Under the pieces are notes generated by a model. It had not been told where the DNA came from. It worked only from the letters and a program-made list of their open reading frames with translations, and did no database searches. From an uncultured Gammaproteobacteria bacterium (lineage in GTDB: Bacteria; Pseudomonadota; Gammaproteobacteria; UBA9214), in the NCBI GenBank assembly GCA_905480305.1, contig CAJQPV010000309.1:1-13519 (forward strand): a stretch of 13,519 nt of DNA. The letters run 5' to 3'. Shown piece after piece: positions 1 through 6,433 of this stretch. Made by a program: the position numbers and the translations under genes. The stretch's first letter is position 1; each line of letters opens with the position of its first letter.

Positions 1-1
1 C

Positions 2-280
2 GGCAAGATTGCCAAGCAGGTATTTGAGGCGATGTGGAAGGGTGAGGGCAGTGCCGACGAGATTATCGAGCAACAGGGTCTGAAACAGATATCGGATTCG
101 TCTGCCATCGAAGGCATTATCAGGGAAGTGCTGGACAATAACCCGAAGCAAGTCGGGCAGTACCGTGGCGGCCAGCAAAAACTGTTCGGCTTTTTTGTCG
201 GCCAGGTAATGAAAGCCACCCAGGGCAAGGCCAATCCGGCGCAGGTCAACGAGTTGCTCAAGAAATTGCTGGACAGCTGA
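2..280 (+). CDS. gatB: Asp-tRNA(Asn)/Glu-tRNA(Gln) amidotransferase subunit B, C-terminal fragment
   Basis: This is the 3' end of a gene that begins outside the window; the reading frame is open from base 2 to the TGA at 278-280. The 92 visible residues match the C-terminal tail (YqeY-like) domain of GatB. Recognisable parts are the [20 protein letters not shown] segment, then [13 protein letters not shown], and the LLKKLL helix at the end. In GatCAB this tail domain contacts the misacylated tRNA, which the complex converts from Glu-tRNA(Gln) or Asp-tRNA(Asn) to the amidated form. The catalytic cradle lies outside the window. A tRNA-Gln(TTG) gene lies 9.4 kb downstream, but no direct link is implied. 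The family call is secure; the fragment says nothing about gatC or gatA. Confidence 0.93.
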   Translation, partial: GKIAKQVFEAMWKGEGSADEIIEQQGLKQISDSSAIEGIIREVLDNNPKQVGQYRGGQQKLFGFFVGQVMKATQGKANPAQVNELLKKLLDS

Positions 281-332
281 CGGGTACGCTGCGCTTTACC
301 CATCCTGCTTAAACACGACAACATGTTTTTGC

Positions 333-394
333 AGGAGCGGACCTTGTCCGCGATTGCGGTGTATCTAAAACAATCGCGGACAAGGTCCGCTCCT
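333..394. repeat. REPIN-like inverted pair of REP hairpins
   Basis: Bases 333-356 and 371-394 are perfect 24-bp reverse complements separated by a 14-bp A/T-rich spacer. Each arm is itself a small hairpin with the core GCGGACCTTGTCCGC (6-bp stem, CTT or AAG loop). Read inward from each side, the arms begin GCAGGAGCGG on the left and GTAGGAGCGG on the right. This GTAG-headed style is typical of REP sequences of Pseudomonas and other gammaproteobacteria, which are mobilised by RAYT (TnpA-REP) transposases. Two REPs in inverted orientation form a REPIN. The element ends 26 bp before the pdxB start and could stabilise or partly terminate the gatB transcript, but no T-tract follows it. The structure is seen directly; the family assignment is by resemblance. 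Confidence 0.85.
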
Positions 395-420
395 ACATTC
401 TATGTGGACTCTCCGGACCC

Positions 421-1572
421 ATGAAAATCATCGCTGATGAAAACATCCCCTGTGTGGAGCAGGCCTTCGCTTCGCTGGGAGAGGTGACGTTATTGCCCGG
501 GCGTGGCATGCAGCCCGGGCAGGTGCATGATGCCGACATCCTGCTGGTACGTTCAGTGACGTCTGTTGACCAGGCACTGCTGCAGGATTCAGCCGTTCGT
601 TTTGTCGGTTCGGCAACCATCGGTTTCGATCATGTAGACCGTGCCTGGCTGCTACAGCAGGGGATCGGCTTTACCACGGCGCCGGGTAGTAATGCCGTCT
701 CTGCTGCAGAATATGTTGTCAGTGCCTTGCTGCTGATGGCGCAGCGCAAGGGCTTTGACCTGAAGCAGAAAACTGTTGGCATCATCGGTTGTGGCAATGT
801 CGGTTCACGGCTGCGCAGCCGGCTTGCCGTACTGGGTATGCGCAGTGTGGTCAATGATCCGCCGCTGCAGGCGCAGGGTGGGCATGATGATTTTGTCTCA
901 CTGGATGAAGTGCTGCAGGCAGATGTTATTAGCGTGCATGTGCCGTACACCCGTGATGGTCTGCACCCGACACATCATCTTGTCGATGCCGCAGTACTGC
1001 AGCAGCTGCCAGCGGATGCGCTGTTTATCAATACCTCGCGCGGTGCGGTTACAGACAACGACGCGCTCAACAGCCTGCTGGGGGAGCGCGCTGACTTGTC
1101 GGTGGTGCTGGATGTCTGGGAAGGTGAGCCGGCCATCAATACGCAACTGCTCGAAAGGGTTTGTATCGGAACGCCGCATATTGCCGGCTACAGCCTCGAT
1201 GGCAAACTGCGCGGTACGGAAATGATTTATCAGGCGGCCTGTGAATTTTTCGGGCAGGCCGGACAATGGTGCGCGGCAGAGAGCCTGCCGGCGGCTGCGG
1301 TGATCGAGCTTGCTGAGACAGAGAAGCTGTCATTTGCAGCGCAGCTGCACAGCGCAGTGTCGGCTTGCTATGACATAGGCGCTGATGATGCGCGTCTGCG
1401 TGCCATGCTTGCCTTGCCTGCTGCTGCACAGCCAGCCTTTTTTGACCGTTTGCGAAAAGAGTATCCGGTCAGGCGGGAATTCTCCGAAACTGCTGTATCA
1501 CTGGATCCGGCCCTGGACGAACTTGCACAGCTGTTGCGCGGGCTGGGTTTTGCCGTTACGCAGTCAGCCTGA
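421..1572 (+). CDS. pdxB: Erythronate-4-phosphate dehydrogenase
   Basis: The product (383 aa, usual length for PdxB) oxidises 4-phospho-D-erythronate in the DXP-dependent pathway to pyridoxal 5'-phosphate, in the cytoplasm. It belongs to the D-2-hydroxyacid dehydrogenase superfamily. The N-terminus MKIIADENIP is characteristic. The NAD-binding Rossmann loop GCGNVGS lies at 123-129. The catalytic Arg-Glu-His set is visible as R207 (INTSRGAV), E235 (VWEGEP) and H253 (TPHIAGYS). The C-terminal about 100 residues form the PdxB-type dimerisation domain, which sets it apart from SerA and other family members. The ATG at 421 gives the standard N-terminus but has only a weak ribosome site. A REPIN-like element lies immediately upstream. 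The stop overlaps the 3' end of the convergent moeB by 9 bp, so the two transcripts must be antisense at their ends. Confidence 0.96.
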   Translation: MKIIADENIPCVEQAFASLGEVTLLPGRGMQPGQVHDADILLVRSVTSVDQALLQDSAVRFVGSATIGFDHVDRAWLLQQGIGFTTAPGSNAVSAAEYVVSALLLMAQRKGFDLKQKTVGIIGCGNVGSRLRSRLAVLGMRSVVNDPPLQAQGGHDDFVSLDEVLQADVISVHVPYTRDGLHPTHHLVDAAVLQQLPADALFINTSRGAVTDNDALNSLLGERADLSVVLDVWEGEPAINTQLLERVCIGTPHIAGYSLDGKLRGTEMIYQAACEFFGQAGQWCAAESLPAAAVIELAETEKLSFAAQLHSAVSACYDIGADDARLRAMLALPAAAQPAFFDRLRKEYPVRREFSETAVSLDPALDELAQLLRGLGFAVTQSA

Positions 1573-2319
1573 ATCTTTGCCGCTGCAGACGGTACAGGCA
1601 GGGTCTTTTTTTAATATCAGTGTGCGCCACTCGTGCCTAAAACCATCAAAGACGAGCAGTCGGCCTGCGAGGGTTTCACCGACTGCGGCAATGACCTTGA
1701 TGGCTTCCAGTGCCTGCAGTGAACCGATAATGCCGACCAGCGGAGAAAGTACGCCATTGTCGCTGCAGGTCTGGTCGGCTTCTTCGCCTTCCTTGTAGAG
1801 GCAGTGGTAGCAGGGACCGTTTTCACGTCTTGAGTCGAATACCGCAAGCTGCCCCTCCATACGAATGGCAGCGCCGGATACCAGCGGGGTTCGATGTGTT
1901 ACGCAGGCATGGTTGACGGCAAAGCGGGTGGCGAAATTATCGCTGCAGTCGAGCACGACATCGGCAAGCCTGACTTCCTCATCCAGTGCATCACCCTGCA
2001 ATGCGGCTGCAACCGGCGACACCCGGATTTCGGGGTTCACCTGTTTCAGTGAGTCTTCTGCCGAGTCGGCCTTGTTGCGGCCAATGTCGTTATCGTGATG
2101 TAACAGTTGACGTTGCAGGTTCGACAGCTCAACGCTGTCCGGGTCTGTAATCACGATGTGTCCAACCCCGGCCGCAGCAAGATACATGGCTGCCGGTGAG
2201 CCAAGCCCGCCGGCACCGATAATCAATGCGCGGGCAGCCAGCAGTTGTTCCTGTCCGTCAATATCGATCTGCGGCAGCATAATCTGGCGACTGTAGCGAA
2301 GCAGTTGCGCATCGTTCAT
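1564..2319 (-). CDS. moeB: MoeB/ThiF-family adenylyltransferase (molybdopterin-synthase or ThiS activating)
   Basis: This 251-aa E1-like enzyme adenylates the C-terminal Gly-Gly of a ubiquitin-like sulfur carrier (MoaD or ThiS) so that sulfur can be loaded. The ATP-binding GAGGLGSP is at 36-42, the conserved LQRQ at 68-71 and the DCSDN acidic motif at 124-128. SGAAIRMEGQ (148-157) is typical of MoeB. The structural zinc site is formed by C170/C173 (CYHC) and C242/C245 (CTVC). C185 sits where family members carry the reactive cysteine. Length and motifs fit MoeB, but MoeB and ThiF are hard to separate without a moaD or thiS neighbour, and neither is present. It follows the Cys/His-rich gene by 21 bp on the same strand, so the two are probably one operon. 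Its 3' end runs into that of pdxB. There is no rhodanese domain, so it is not the longer MoeZ/MOCS3 form. Confidence 0.9.
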   Translation of the reverse strand: MNDAQLLRYSRQIMLPQIDIDGQEQLLAARALIIGAGGLGSPAAMYLAAAGVGHIVITDPDSVELSNLQRQLLHHDNDIGRNKADSAEDSLKQVNPEIRVSPVAAALQGDALDEEVRLADVVLDCSDNFATRFAVNHACVTHRTPLVSGAAIRMEGQLAVFDSRRENGPCYHCLYKEGEEADQTCSDNGVLSPLVGIIGSLQALEAIKVIAAVGETLAGRLLVFDGFRHEWRTLILKKDPACTVCSGKDSG

Positions 2320-2340
2320 CGGGGCAAGCGGGGCAGGTTG

Positions 2341-2742
2341 TTACAGGTAACGACGCAGGTGTTCCGGTCGATGGTCTTGACAGCCGTGAGGGCGGCGCAG
2401 GTAGCGGCTAATAAAGGCGTCACGGGTACAGTCTGCCTGGTCATGCCGGTTGTCGGTGCGGTCGCTGCATTCAATGTCTTCTATGTAATAACACAATGCG
2501 CGCACTGCCCGGCAAAATAAACTGGTGCGCAGCCTGTAGCCAAATTCTGTTAACAGCCCTTCGATTATCTGCAGAGTGATTTCACGAACGTTGTAGCTCA
2601 CCAGCAGGTGATCGGATTTGATAACCTTGACGTGTAACACCCCGCGTACGTCGCGTAATAACTCGGCGGCGGACTCTGCGTAGTGCGGATCCTGACTTGG
2701 TTCGGTTAGCCAGATGGACCGGTTTTTGAGTTTTTCACTCAC
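2341..2742 (-). CDS. Uncharacterised Cys/His-rich protein with a possible HMA-like N-terminal fold
   Basis: The 133-aa product starts at a GTG (2740-2742); the nearby upstream ATG runs at once into a stop. No function is recognised. Residues about 20-72 read as helix (HYAESAAELLRDVRGV), strand (LHVKVIKS), strand (HLLVSYNV), helix (ITLQIIEGLLTEFGYRL). This order resembles the beta-alpha-beta-beta-alpha heavy-metal-associated (HMA) fold, but the metal-binding CxxC is absent. The C-terminal half is charged and holds all five cysteines (C77, C84, C92, C105, C121) together with H100, H119, H124 and H128. It ends in an R/H-rich stretch, RRPHGCQDHRPEHLRRYL. No signal peptide or membrane segment is evident, so it is probably cytoplasmic. 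It lies 21 bp upstream of moeB on the same strand, suggesting co-expression. The gene looks real from its frame and protein-like pattern; a metal or sulfur-related role is only inference. Confidence 0.75.
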   Translation of the reverse strand: MSEKLKNRSIWLTEPSQDPHYAESAAELLRDVRGVLHVKVIKSDHLLVSYNVREITLQIIEGLLTEFGYRLRTSLFCRAVRALCYYIEDIECSDRTDNRHDQADCTRDAFISRYLRRPHGCQDHRPEHLRRYL

Positions 2743-2864
2743 TTATCCATCGTAGCGCTGTGAGTGGAAATAGCAAGGCCTCGCTGGTGGAAGAAGCGCT
2801 ATTTAGTCGAGTTCTAAAAGAGGTGGGTGGCAAACACTGTCTGACAATTATGACTGTACGCCTG

Positions 2865-2900
2865 TACCCCTCTCCCCCCGGAGGGGCGGGGAGGGGGTTA
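2865..2900. repeat. G/C-tract palindromic repeat, copy 1
   Basis: A run of C/T tracts (TACCCCTCTCCCC) faces a run of G tracts (GGGGAGGGGG then TTA), with CCGG near the centre. This can fold into a long, slightly bulged hairpin. A related copy lies about 120 bp to the right in the same orientation; both share CCCTCTCCC followed by GGGGCGGGG. Repeats of this CCCTCTCCC...GGGAGAGGG style are common intergenic elements in proteobacterial genomes. No mobility gene is present. Confidence 0.6.
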
Positions 2901-2983
2901 GATAAAGGCGCTGTACCTGACTAATATTCAGATTCAAAGACCTGTAGATGATATTGCCTGTTTTAATAAGACCTTAGTCTTTA

Positions 2984-3022
2984 CTCCCGCTCCCCATCCC
3001 TCTCCCGGGGGGGCGGGGGGTG
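2984..3022. repeat. G/C-tract palindromic repeat, copy 2
   Basis: This is the second copy of the element at 2865-2900: CTCCCGCTCCCCATCCCTCT, then CCC, a run of seven G, a C and six more G. The C/T half can pair with the G half. It lies about 30 bp beyond the prmC stop, so on the minus strand it would form a strong hairpin just after prmC. It could therefore act as a 3' stabiliser or a non-canonical terminator, though no T-tract follows on that strand. Confidence 0.55.
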
Positions 3023-3053
3023 AAGAAAGCAGCGGTTGTAGCCGTCCGGGAAA

Positions 3054-3902
3054 TTAATGCTTGCCCACAACAACCCGGTCCATCCCGGTGTCGTCCTGGT
3101 GATCGACGACATGACTGAATCCGCAAGTCACGAGCAATTGTGTCACTGCGTCACGCTGCTGATAGCCATGTTCCATCAATAACCAGCCGCCTGTGCGCAG
3201 GTGTTGTCGGGCACAGTGCGCAATCTTTGTCAGGTCATCCATTCCTTGCGGACCGGCGGCCAGCGCAGTGTGAGGTTCAAAACGGACATCACCCTGCTGC
3301 AGGTGCGGGTCGCTGTCCTTTATGTAAGGCGGGTTGCTGACAATGACATCAAACTGGCGACCTTCCAGTGGCGTACACCAGTCACCGCACAGGAATTCAA
3401 TATTTTCAATACCGAGTTGTTTCGCGTTGGCTGAGGCTGTCTCAATTGCGGCGGCTGAAACATCTGTTGCCAGCAACTGACAGCCTGGTCGCTCATGAGC
3501 AATCGCCAGTGCGATGGCGCCACTGCCGGTACCAAGGTCAGCAATGACTGCGTGACTGTCTGCGGGGATGCGTTCCAGTGCCAGTGTAACCAGTGTCTCT
3601 GTCTCCGGCCGCGGAATCAGTGTGGCAGGTGTGACGGCAAGTGGCAGTGACCAGAATTCCCGTTGCCCGGTCAGGTAAGCGACAGGTTCACCCTGCCGGC
3701 GTGCCTGCAGCAGCCGCTGAAAGCTTTGCTGTTGTTCGGCAGACGGAATCTTTTCAGGCCAGGCGCGTAGATGACTGCGCGCCTGGCCGAGTGCGTGTGC
3801 GAGTAATACCTCGGCATCCAGTTGCGCGCTGTCCGTGGTCAGCAGGCCGGTGGCCTGTGCAAGCAGTTGCCTGATGGATGCCGGCTCAGCCGTTTTGTTC
3901 AT
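3054..3902 (-). CDS. prmC: Release factor glutamine N5-methyltransferase
   Basis: PrmC (HemK) uses S-adenosylmethionine to methylate the glutamine of the GGQ motif in release factors RF1 and RF2, which speeds peptide release. The 282-aa product is of normal length. An N-terminal helical bundle that binds the release factor covers about 1-85. The SAM-binding motif DLGTGSG is at 122-128, and the catalytic NPPY motif (SNPPYI), which holds the glutamine amide, is at 190-193. RPETETLV (98-105) and [10 protein letters not shown] are also conserved in the family. The ATG at 3902 lies inside the 3' end of prfA with a 17-bp overlap, so translation of the modifying enzyme is probably coupled to that of its substrate. 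It is the last gene of the hemA-prfA-prmC unit. Confidence 0.96.
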   Translation of the reverse strand: MNKTAEPASIRQLLAQATGLLTTDSAQLDAEVLLAHALGQARSHLRAWPEKIPSAEQQQSFQRLLQARRQGEPVAYLTGQREFWSLPLAVTPATLIPRPETETLVTLALERIPADSHAVIADLGTGSGAIALAIAHERPGCQLLATDVSAAAIETASANAKQLGIENIEFLCGDWCTPLEGRQFDVIVSNPPYIKDSDPHLQQGDVRFEPHTALAAGPQGMDDLTKIAHCARQHLRTGGWLLMEHGYQQRDAVTQLLVTCGFSHVVDHQDDTGMDRVVVGKH

Positions 3903-4977
3903 TCAGTGCGGTCAACAGGTCGGCCTGGTATTCATTGATTAGCGGTTCGATCGCCAGGTCCAGGTCGCCGGCCATGAAATCGTCCAGCTTGTAGACCGTC
4001 AGGTTGACGCGATGGTCGGTCATGCGTCCCTGTGGGAAGTTATAGGTGCGAATCCGTTCGGAGCGATCGCCGCTGCCAACCAGTGTACGGCGCGCCTCGG
4101 TTTCTTCGGCTTTTTGTGCCGCCAGCTGCGTGTTCAGCAGCTTGGCCGACAGCAGTGACAGTGCGCGTGCGCGGTTCTTGTGTTGCGAGCGTTCGTCCTG
4201 GCATTCCACCACGATGCCGGTGGGGAGGTGTGTCAGCCGGATGGCCGAGTCGGTCTTGTTGACGTGTTGTCCGCCGGCGCCGGAGGCGCGAAAGGTGTCG
4301 ACTTTCAGATCTGAGGGATTGATGTCAACCGAATTGATTTCATCGGCTTCCGGCAGGATCGCCACGGTGGCCGCCGAGGTGTGGATGCGGCCCTGTGATT
4401 CGGTTTCCGGTACGCGTTGCACGCGATGTGCGCCGGACTCGAACTTCAGCCGGGAATAGGCACCCTGGCCGACGATGCGTGCAATGATTTCGCGGTAGCC
4501 GCCGTGCTCACCGAGGCTTTCATTGAGAATCTCGACCTGCCAATTGTTGTTTTCCGCGTAGCGCGAATACATGCGAAACAGGTCGCCGGCAAAAATGGCG
4601 GCTTCATCACCACCGGTACCGGCGCGGATTTCCAGGAAGATATTGCTATTGTCGTGCGGGTCTTTCGGTAACAACAGTTTTTGTAGTTCAAGTTCCAGTG
4701 TGTCGATGTCAGCGTTTGCCCGTTGCAGCTCATCTTCCGCCATACTTTTCATGTCGGGGTCGGGATCCTTGAGCATTTCCTGTGCCGAGACGATGTCATC
4801 CTGTGCCTGTGACCAGGCGCTGAATGCATCAACCACCGGGGTCAGCTGCGCATACTCCATGGACAGGTTGCGATAGTTGTCCTGGTTGGCAATGGTGTCT
4901 GCGTCAGACAATAATGCGCTGACCTCGCTGTGGCGTTCCTGTATCTGTTCGAGTTTTCGGATGATGCTTGTTTGCAT
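3886..4977 (-). CDS. prfA: Peptide chain release factor 1
   Basis: RF1 recognises UAA and UAG stop codons in the ribosomal A site and triggers hydrolysis of peptidyl-tRNA. The 363-aa product is typical in length. The codon-recognition tripeptide PxT is PET at 190-192, within [15 protein letters not shown]; this identifies RF1, since RF2 carries SPF. The GGQ motif at 235-237, in [14 protein letters not shown], enters the peptidyl-transferase centre and is the target of PrmC. Residues 1-100 form the helical N-terminal domain with many heptad-like leucines. Only two bases separate the hemA stop from this ATG, and the 3' end overlaps prmC, so the three genes are very likely one transcript with coupled translation. 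Confidence 0.97.
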   Translation of the reverse strand: MQTSIIRKLEQIQERHSEVSALLSDADTIANQDNYRNLSMEYAQLTPVVDAFSAWSQAQDDIVSAQEMLKDPDPDMKSMAEDELQRANADIDTLELELQKLLLPKDPHDNSNIFLEIRAGTGGDEAAIFAGDLFRMYSRYAENNNWQVEILNESLGEHGGYREIIARIVGQGAYSRLKFESGAHRVQRVPETESQGRIHTSAATVAILPEADEINSVDINPSDLKVDTFRASGAGGQHVNKTDSAIRLTHLPTGIVVECQDERSQHKNRARALSLLSAKLLNTQLAAQKAEETEARRTLVGSGDRSERIRTYNFPQGRMTDHRVNLTVYKLDDFMAGDLDLAIEPLINEYQADLLTALNEQNG

Positions 4978-4979
4978 GA

Positions 4980-6242
4980 TTATTTATCGCGGGTATTGAG
5001 CTGGAACAGTTTGCGTACCGCTTCCAGCAAGCCGGTCTCACCTTCAGCTGCTGCGTTGCGCAGATTAACGCTGGGATTGTGTGACAGTTTCCTGACCAGG
5101 TTGCGGGTCAGTGTTTCGATGACTTCCTGTGGCGGCGTACCGTTTTCAAGTTGTCGTCCGGCCTTTTCTATTGCCGCTTCGCCAAGGGACTCTGCATACT
5201 CGCGATAGGCGCGCACCGTGGGAACAGCATCCAGCGATTGTACCCAGGCCATGAAGCGCTCCACCTGATCATCGATGATTTCTTCGGCCTGCAGTGCGGC
5301 TTCCTCGCGTGAGCGCAGGTTTTCATCAATGACTTGCTGGAGGTCATCCACGGTATAAAGGTAAACATCATCAAGCTCGGCAACGTCGGCTGCAATATCC
5401 TGTGGCACTGCAATATCCACCATGAATACCGGGCGATGCTTGCGCTTTTTCAGTGCGGCCTGCATCTGCTTGCGTGAAATCAGTGGTTCAGTACTGCCGG
5501 TTGAAGAAATGACGATGTCGGCCTCTTCAAGGTGCGTGCTTATCTCGTCGAGTCCGATGCCGTAGCCGTTGAATTGTGCAGCCAGGTCATGGGCGCGCGA
5601 CACGGTACGGTTGGCGACGATTATTTTTCCAATCCCCTGGTCATGCAGATGCCGGGCGGTCAGTTCGATGGTTTCACCGGCACCGATCAGCAGGGCTGTC
5701 TGGTCTTCCAGCTTGCCGAAGATTTGTCGCGCCAGGCTGACGGCAGCAAAGGCGACGGACACCGGGCTGGCGCCGATGGCGGTGTCGGTGCGTACCTGCT
5801 TGGCAACCGAGAAGGTGTGCTGGAACAGCCGGTTTACCAGTGTGTCGATGCTGTTGGCCTGCAGCGAATGCTGGTAGGCCTCCTTCATCTGACCCAGTAT
5901 CTGCGGTTCACCGAGGATCATGGAATCCAGTCCGGCGGCGACGCGCAGCACATGACGAACGGCGTCCGCCTGCTGGTAATTATATAAGTGTGGTAACAGG
6001 CTCTCCGATTCAAGCTGGTGGAAACGGCACAGCCAGTCGGTGATTATATCGTCAGATGTATTATCGCGGCTGCAATAAACCTCGGTGCGGTTGCAGGTCG
6101 AAACAATGGCCGCCTCATGTATACCGTCCAGCGCGGTCAGCTCCGCCAGTGCGCGGGCGAGCTGCTCCGGCGGAAACGCCACCTGCCCGCGAACCTCCAC
6201 GGGCGCGGTGCGGTGATTTATGCCAAGCACGGTCAAATACAT
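4980..6242 (-). CDS. hemA: Glutamyl-tRNA reductase
   Basis: HemA reduces glutamyl-tRNA(Glu) with NADPH to glutamate-1-semialdehyde, the first committed step of C5-pathway tetrapyrrole (heme) synthesis. The 420-aa product matches the family length. The N-terminal catalytic domain carries the nucleophile C50 in STCNRTEVY and the substrate-binding segment around [15 protein letters not shown] (104-118). The NADPH-binding Rossmann loop GAGE is at 187-190. The C-terminal about 100 residues form the dimerisation helices. The ATG at 6242 gives the standard start [18 protein letters not shown]; no strong ribosome site precedes it. It opens the minus-strand unit with prfA and prmC and is divergent from the TPR-lolB-ispE unit, the arrangement known in many gammaproteobacteria. 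Confidence 0.97.
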   Translation of the reverse strand: MYLTVLGINHRTAPVEVRGQVAFPPEQLARALAELTALDGIHEAAIVSTCNRTEVYCSRDNTSDDIITDWLCRFHQLESESLLPHLYNYQQADAVRHVLRVAAGLDSMILGEPQILGQMKEAYQHSLQANSIDTLVNRLFQHTFSVAKQVRTDTAIGASPVSVAFAAVSLARQIFGKLEDQTALLIGAGETIELTARHLHDQGIGKIIVANRTVSRAHDLAAQFNGYGIGLDEISTHLEEADIVISSTGSTEPLISRKQMQAALKKRKHRPVFMVDIAVPQDIAADVAELDDVYLYTVDDLQQVIDENLRSREEAALQAEEIIDDQVERFMAWVQSLDAVPTVRAYREYAESLGEAAIEKAGRQLENGTPPQEVIETLTRNLVRKLSHNPSVNLRNAAAEGETGLLEAVRKLFQLNTRDK

Positions 6243-6336
6243 GTCAAATTAAAGGAAATCCGGAAGTGAACGCAAAATTCTGCATGGCGGGGGCAGTTAA
6301 TACAAGCCGGAGGCGAATCCTGATGCATCCATCCGT

Positions 6337-6342
6337 TTTATA
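6337..6342 (-). promoter_or_regulatory. Candidate -10 element for hemA
   Basis: On the minus strand this reads TATAAA inside TTGTATAAAACGG, about 95 bp before the hemA start. It is a good -10 match in an otherwise featureless divergent gap. No acceptable -35 hexamer lies 16-18 bp upstream of it, so this is a weak prediction. Confidence 0.3.
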
Positions 6343-6384
6343 CAACCAGTGGCGTTAATTGCTGTCTATTTATTCAGTGACTGC

Positions 6385-6414
6385 TTCGCAGCGTGTTGGT
6401 GAGGCTGTTAGAAT
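6385..6414 (+). promoter_or_regulatory. Candidate sigma-70 promoter for the TPR-lolB-ispE unit
   Basis: A -35-like TTCGCA (6385-6390) is followed after 18 bp by TAGAAT (6409-6414), five of six matches to the -10 consensus. TG lies one base upstream of the hexamer (TGTTAGAAT), an extended -10 form. Transcription would begin near 6421, just before the ribosome site at 6424-6427, giving a very short leader. Some other in-frame start codons upstream would lie outside such a transcript, which supports the ATG at 6434. Confidence 0.5.
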
Positions 6415-6423
6415 GCCAGTGAT

Positions 6424-6427
6424 GGAG
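6424..6427 (+). promoter_or_regulatory. Shine-Dalgarno site deciding the TPR lipoprotein start
   Basis: GGAG lies 6 bases before the ATG at 6434. In-frame starts further upstream (TTG 6359, ATG 6413, ATG 6422) have no comparable site and would place extra residues before a normal lipoprotein signal peptide. Confidence 0.65.
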
Positions 6428-6433
6428 AATCTG

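Larger units (their letters stand above)
2743..3053. other. Non-coding gap between the small-protein/moeB unit and prmC
   Basis: These 311 bp hold no credible reading frame. They contain two G/C-tract palindromic repeats, listed separately, and a weak hairpin AAGAC/GTCTT at 2968-2981. The promoter of the minus-strand small-protein/moeB unit should lie in 2743-2860, but I see no good -35/-10 pair there. The transcript of hemA-prfA-prmC should end in the right half of the gap. No canonical hairpin plus T-tract is visible on the minus strand. Confidence 0.6.

Noticed and set aside
776..1225. Open frame of 149 codons on the plus strand inside pdxB
   Set aside because: It is an alternate-frame shadow of pdxB with no ribosome site and a Cys/Arg/Trp-rich, unprotein-like composition.
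2882..3020. G-quadruplex in the G-rich repeats
   Set aside because: Neither copy has four separated runs of at least three G with normal loops; each falls one run short.
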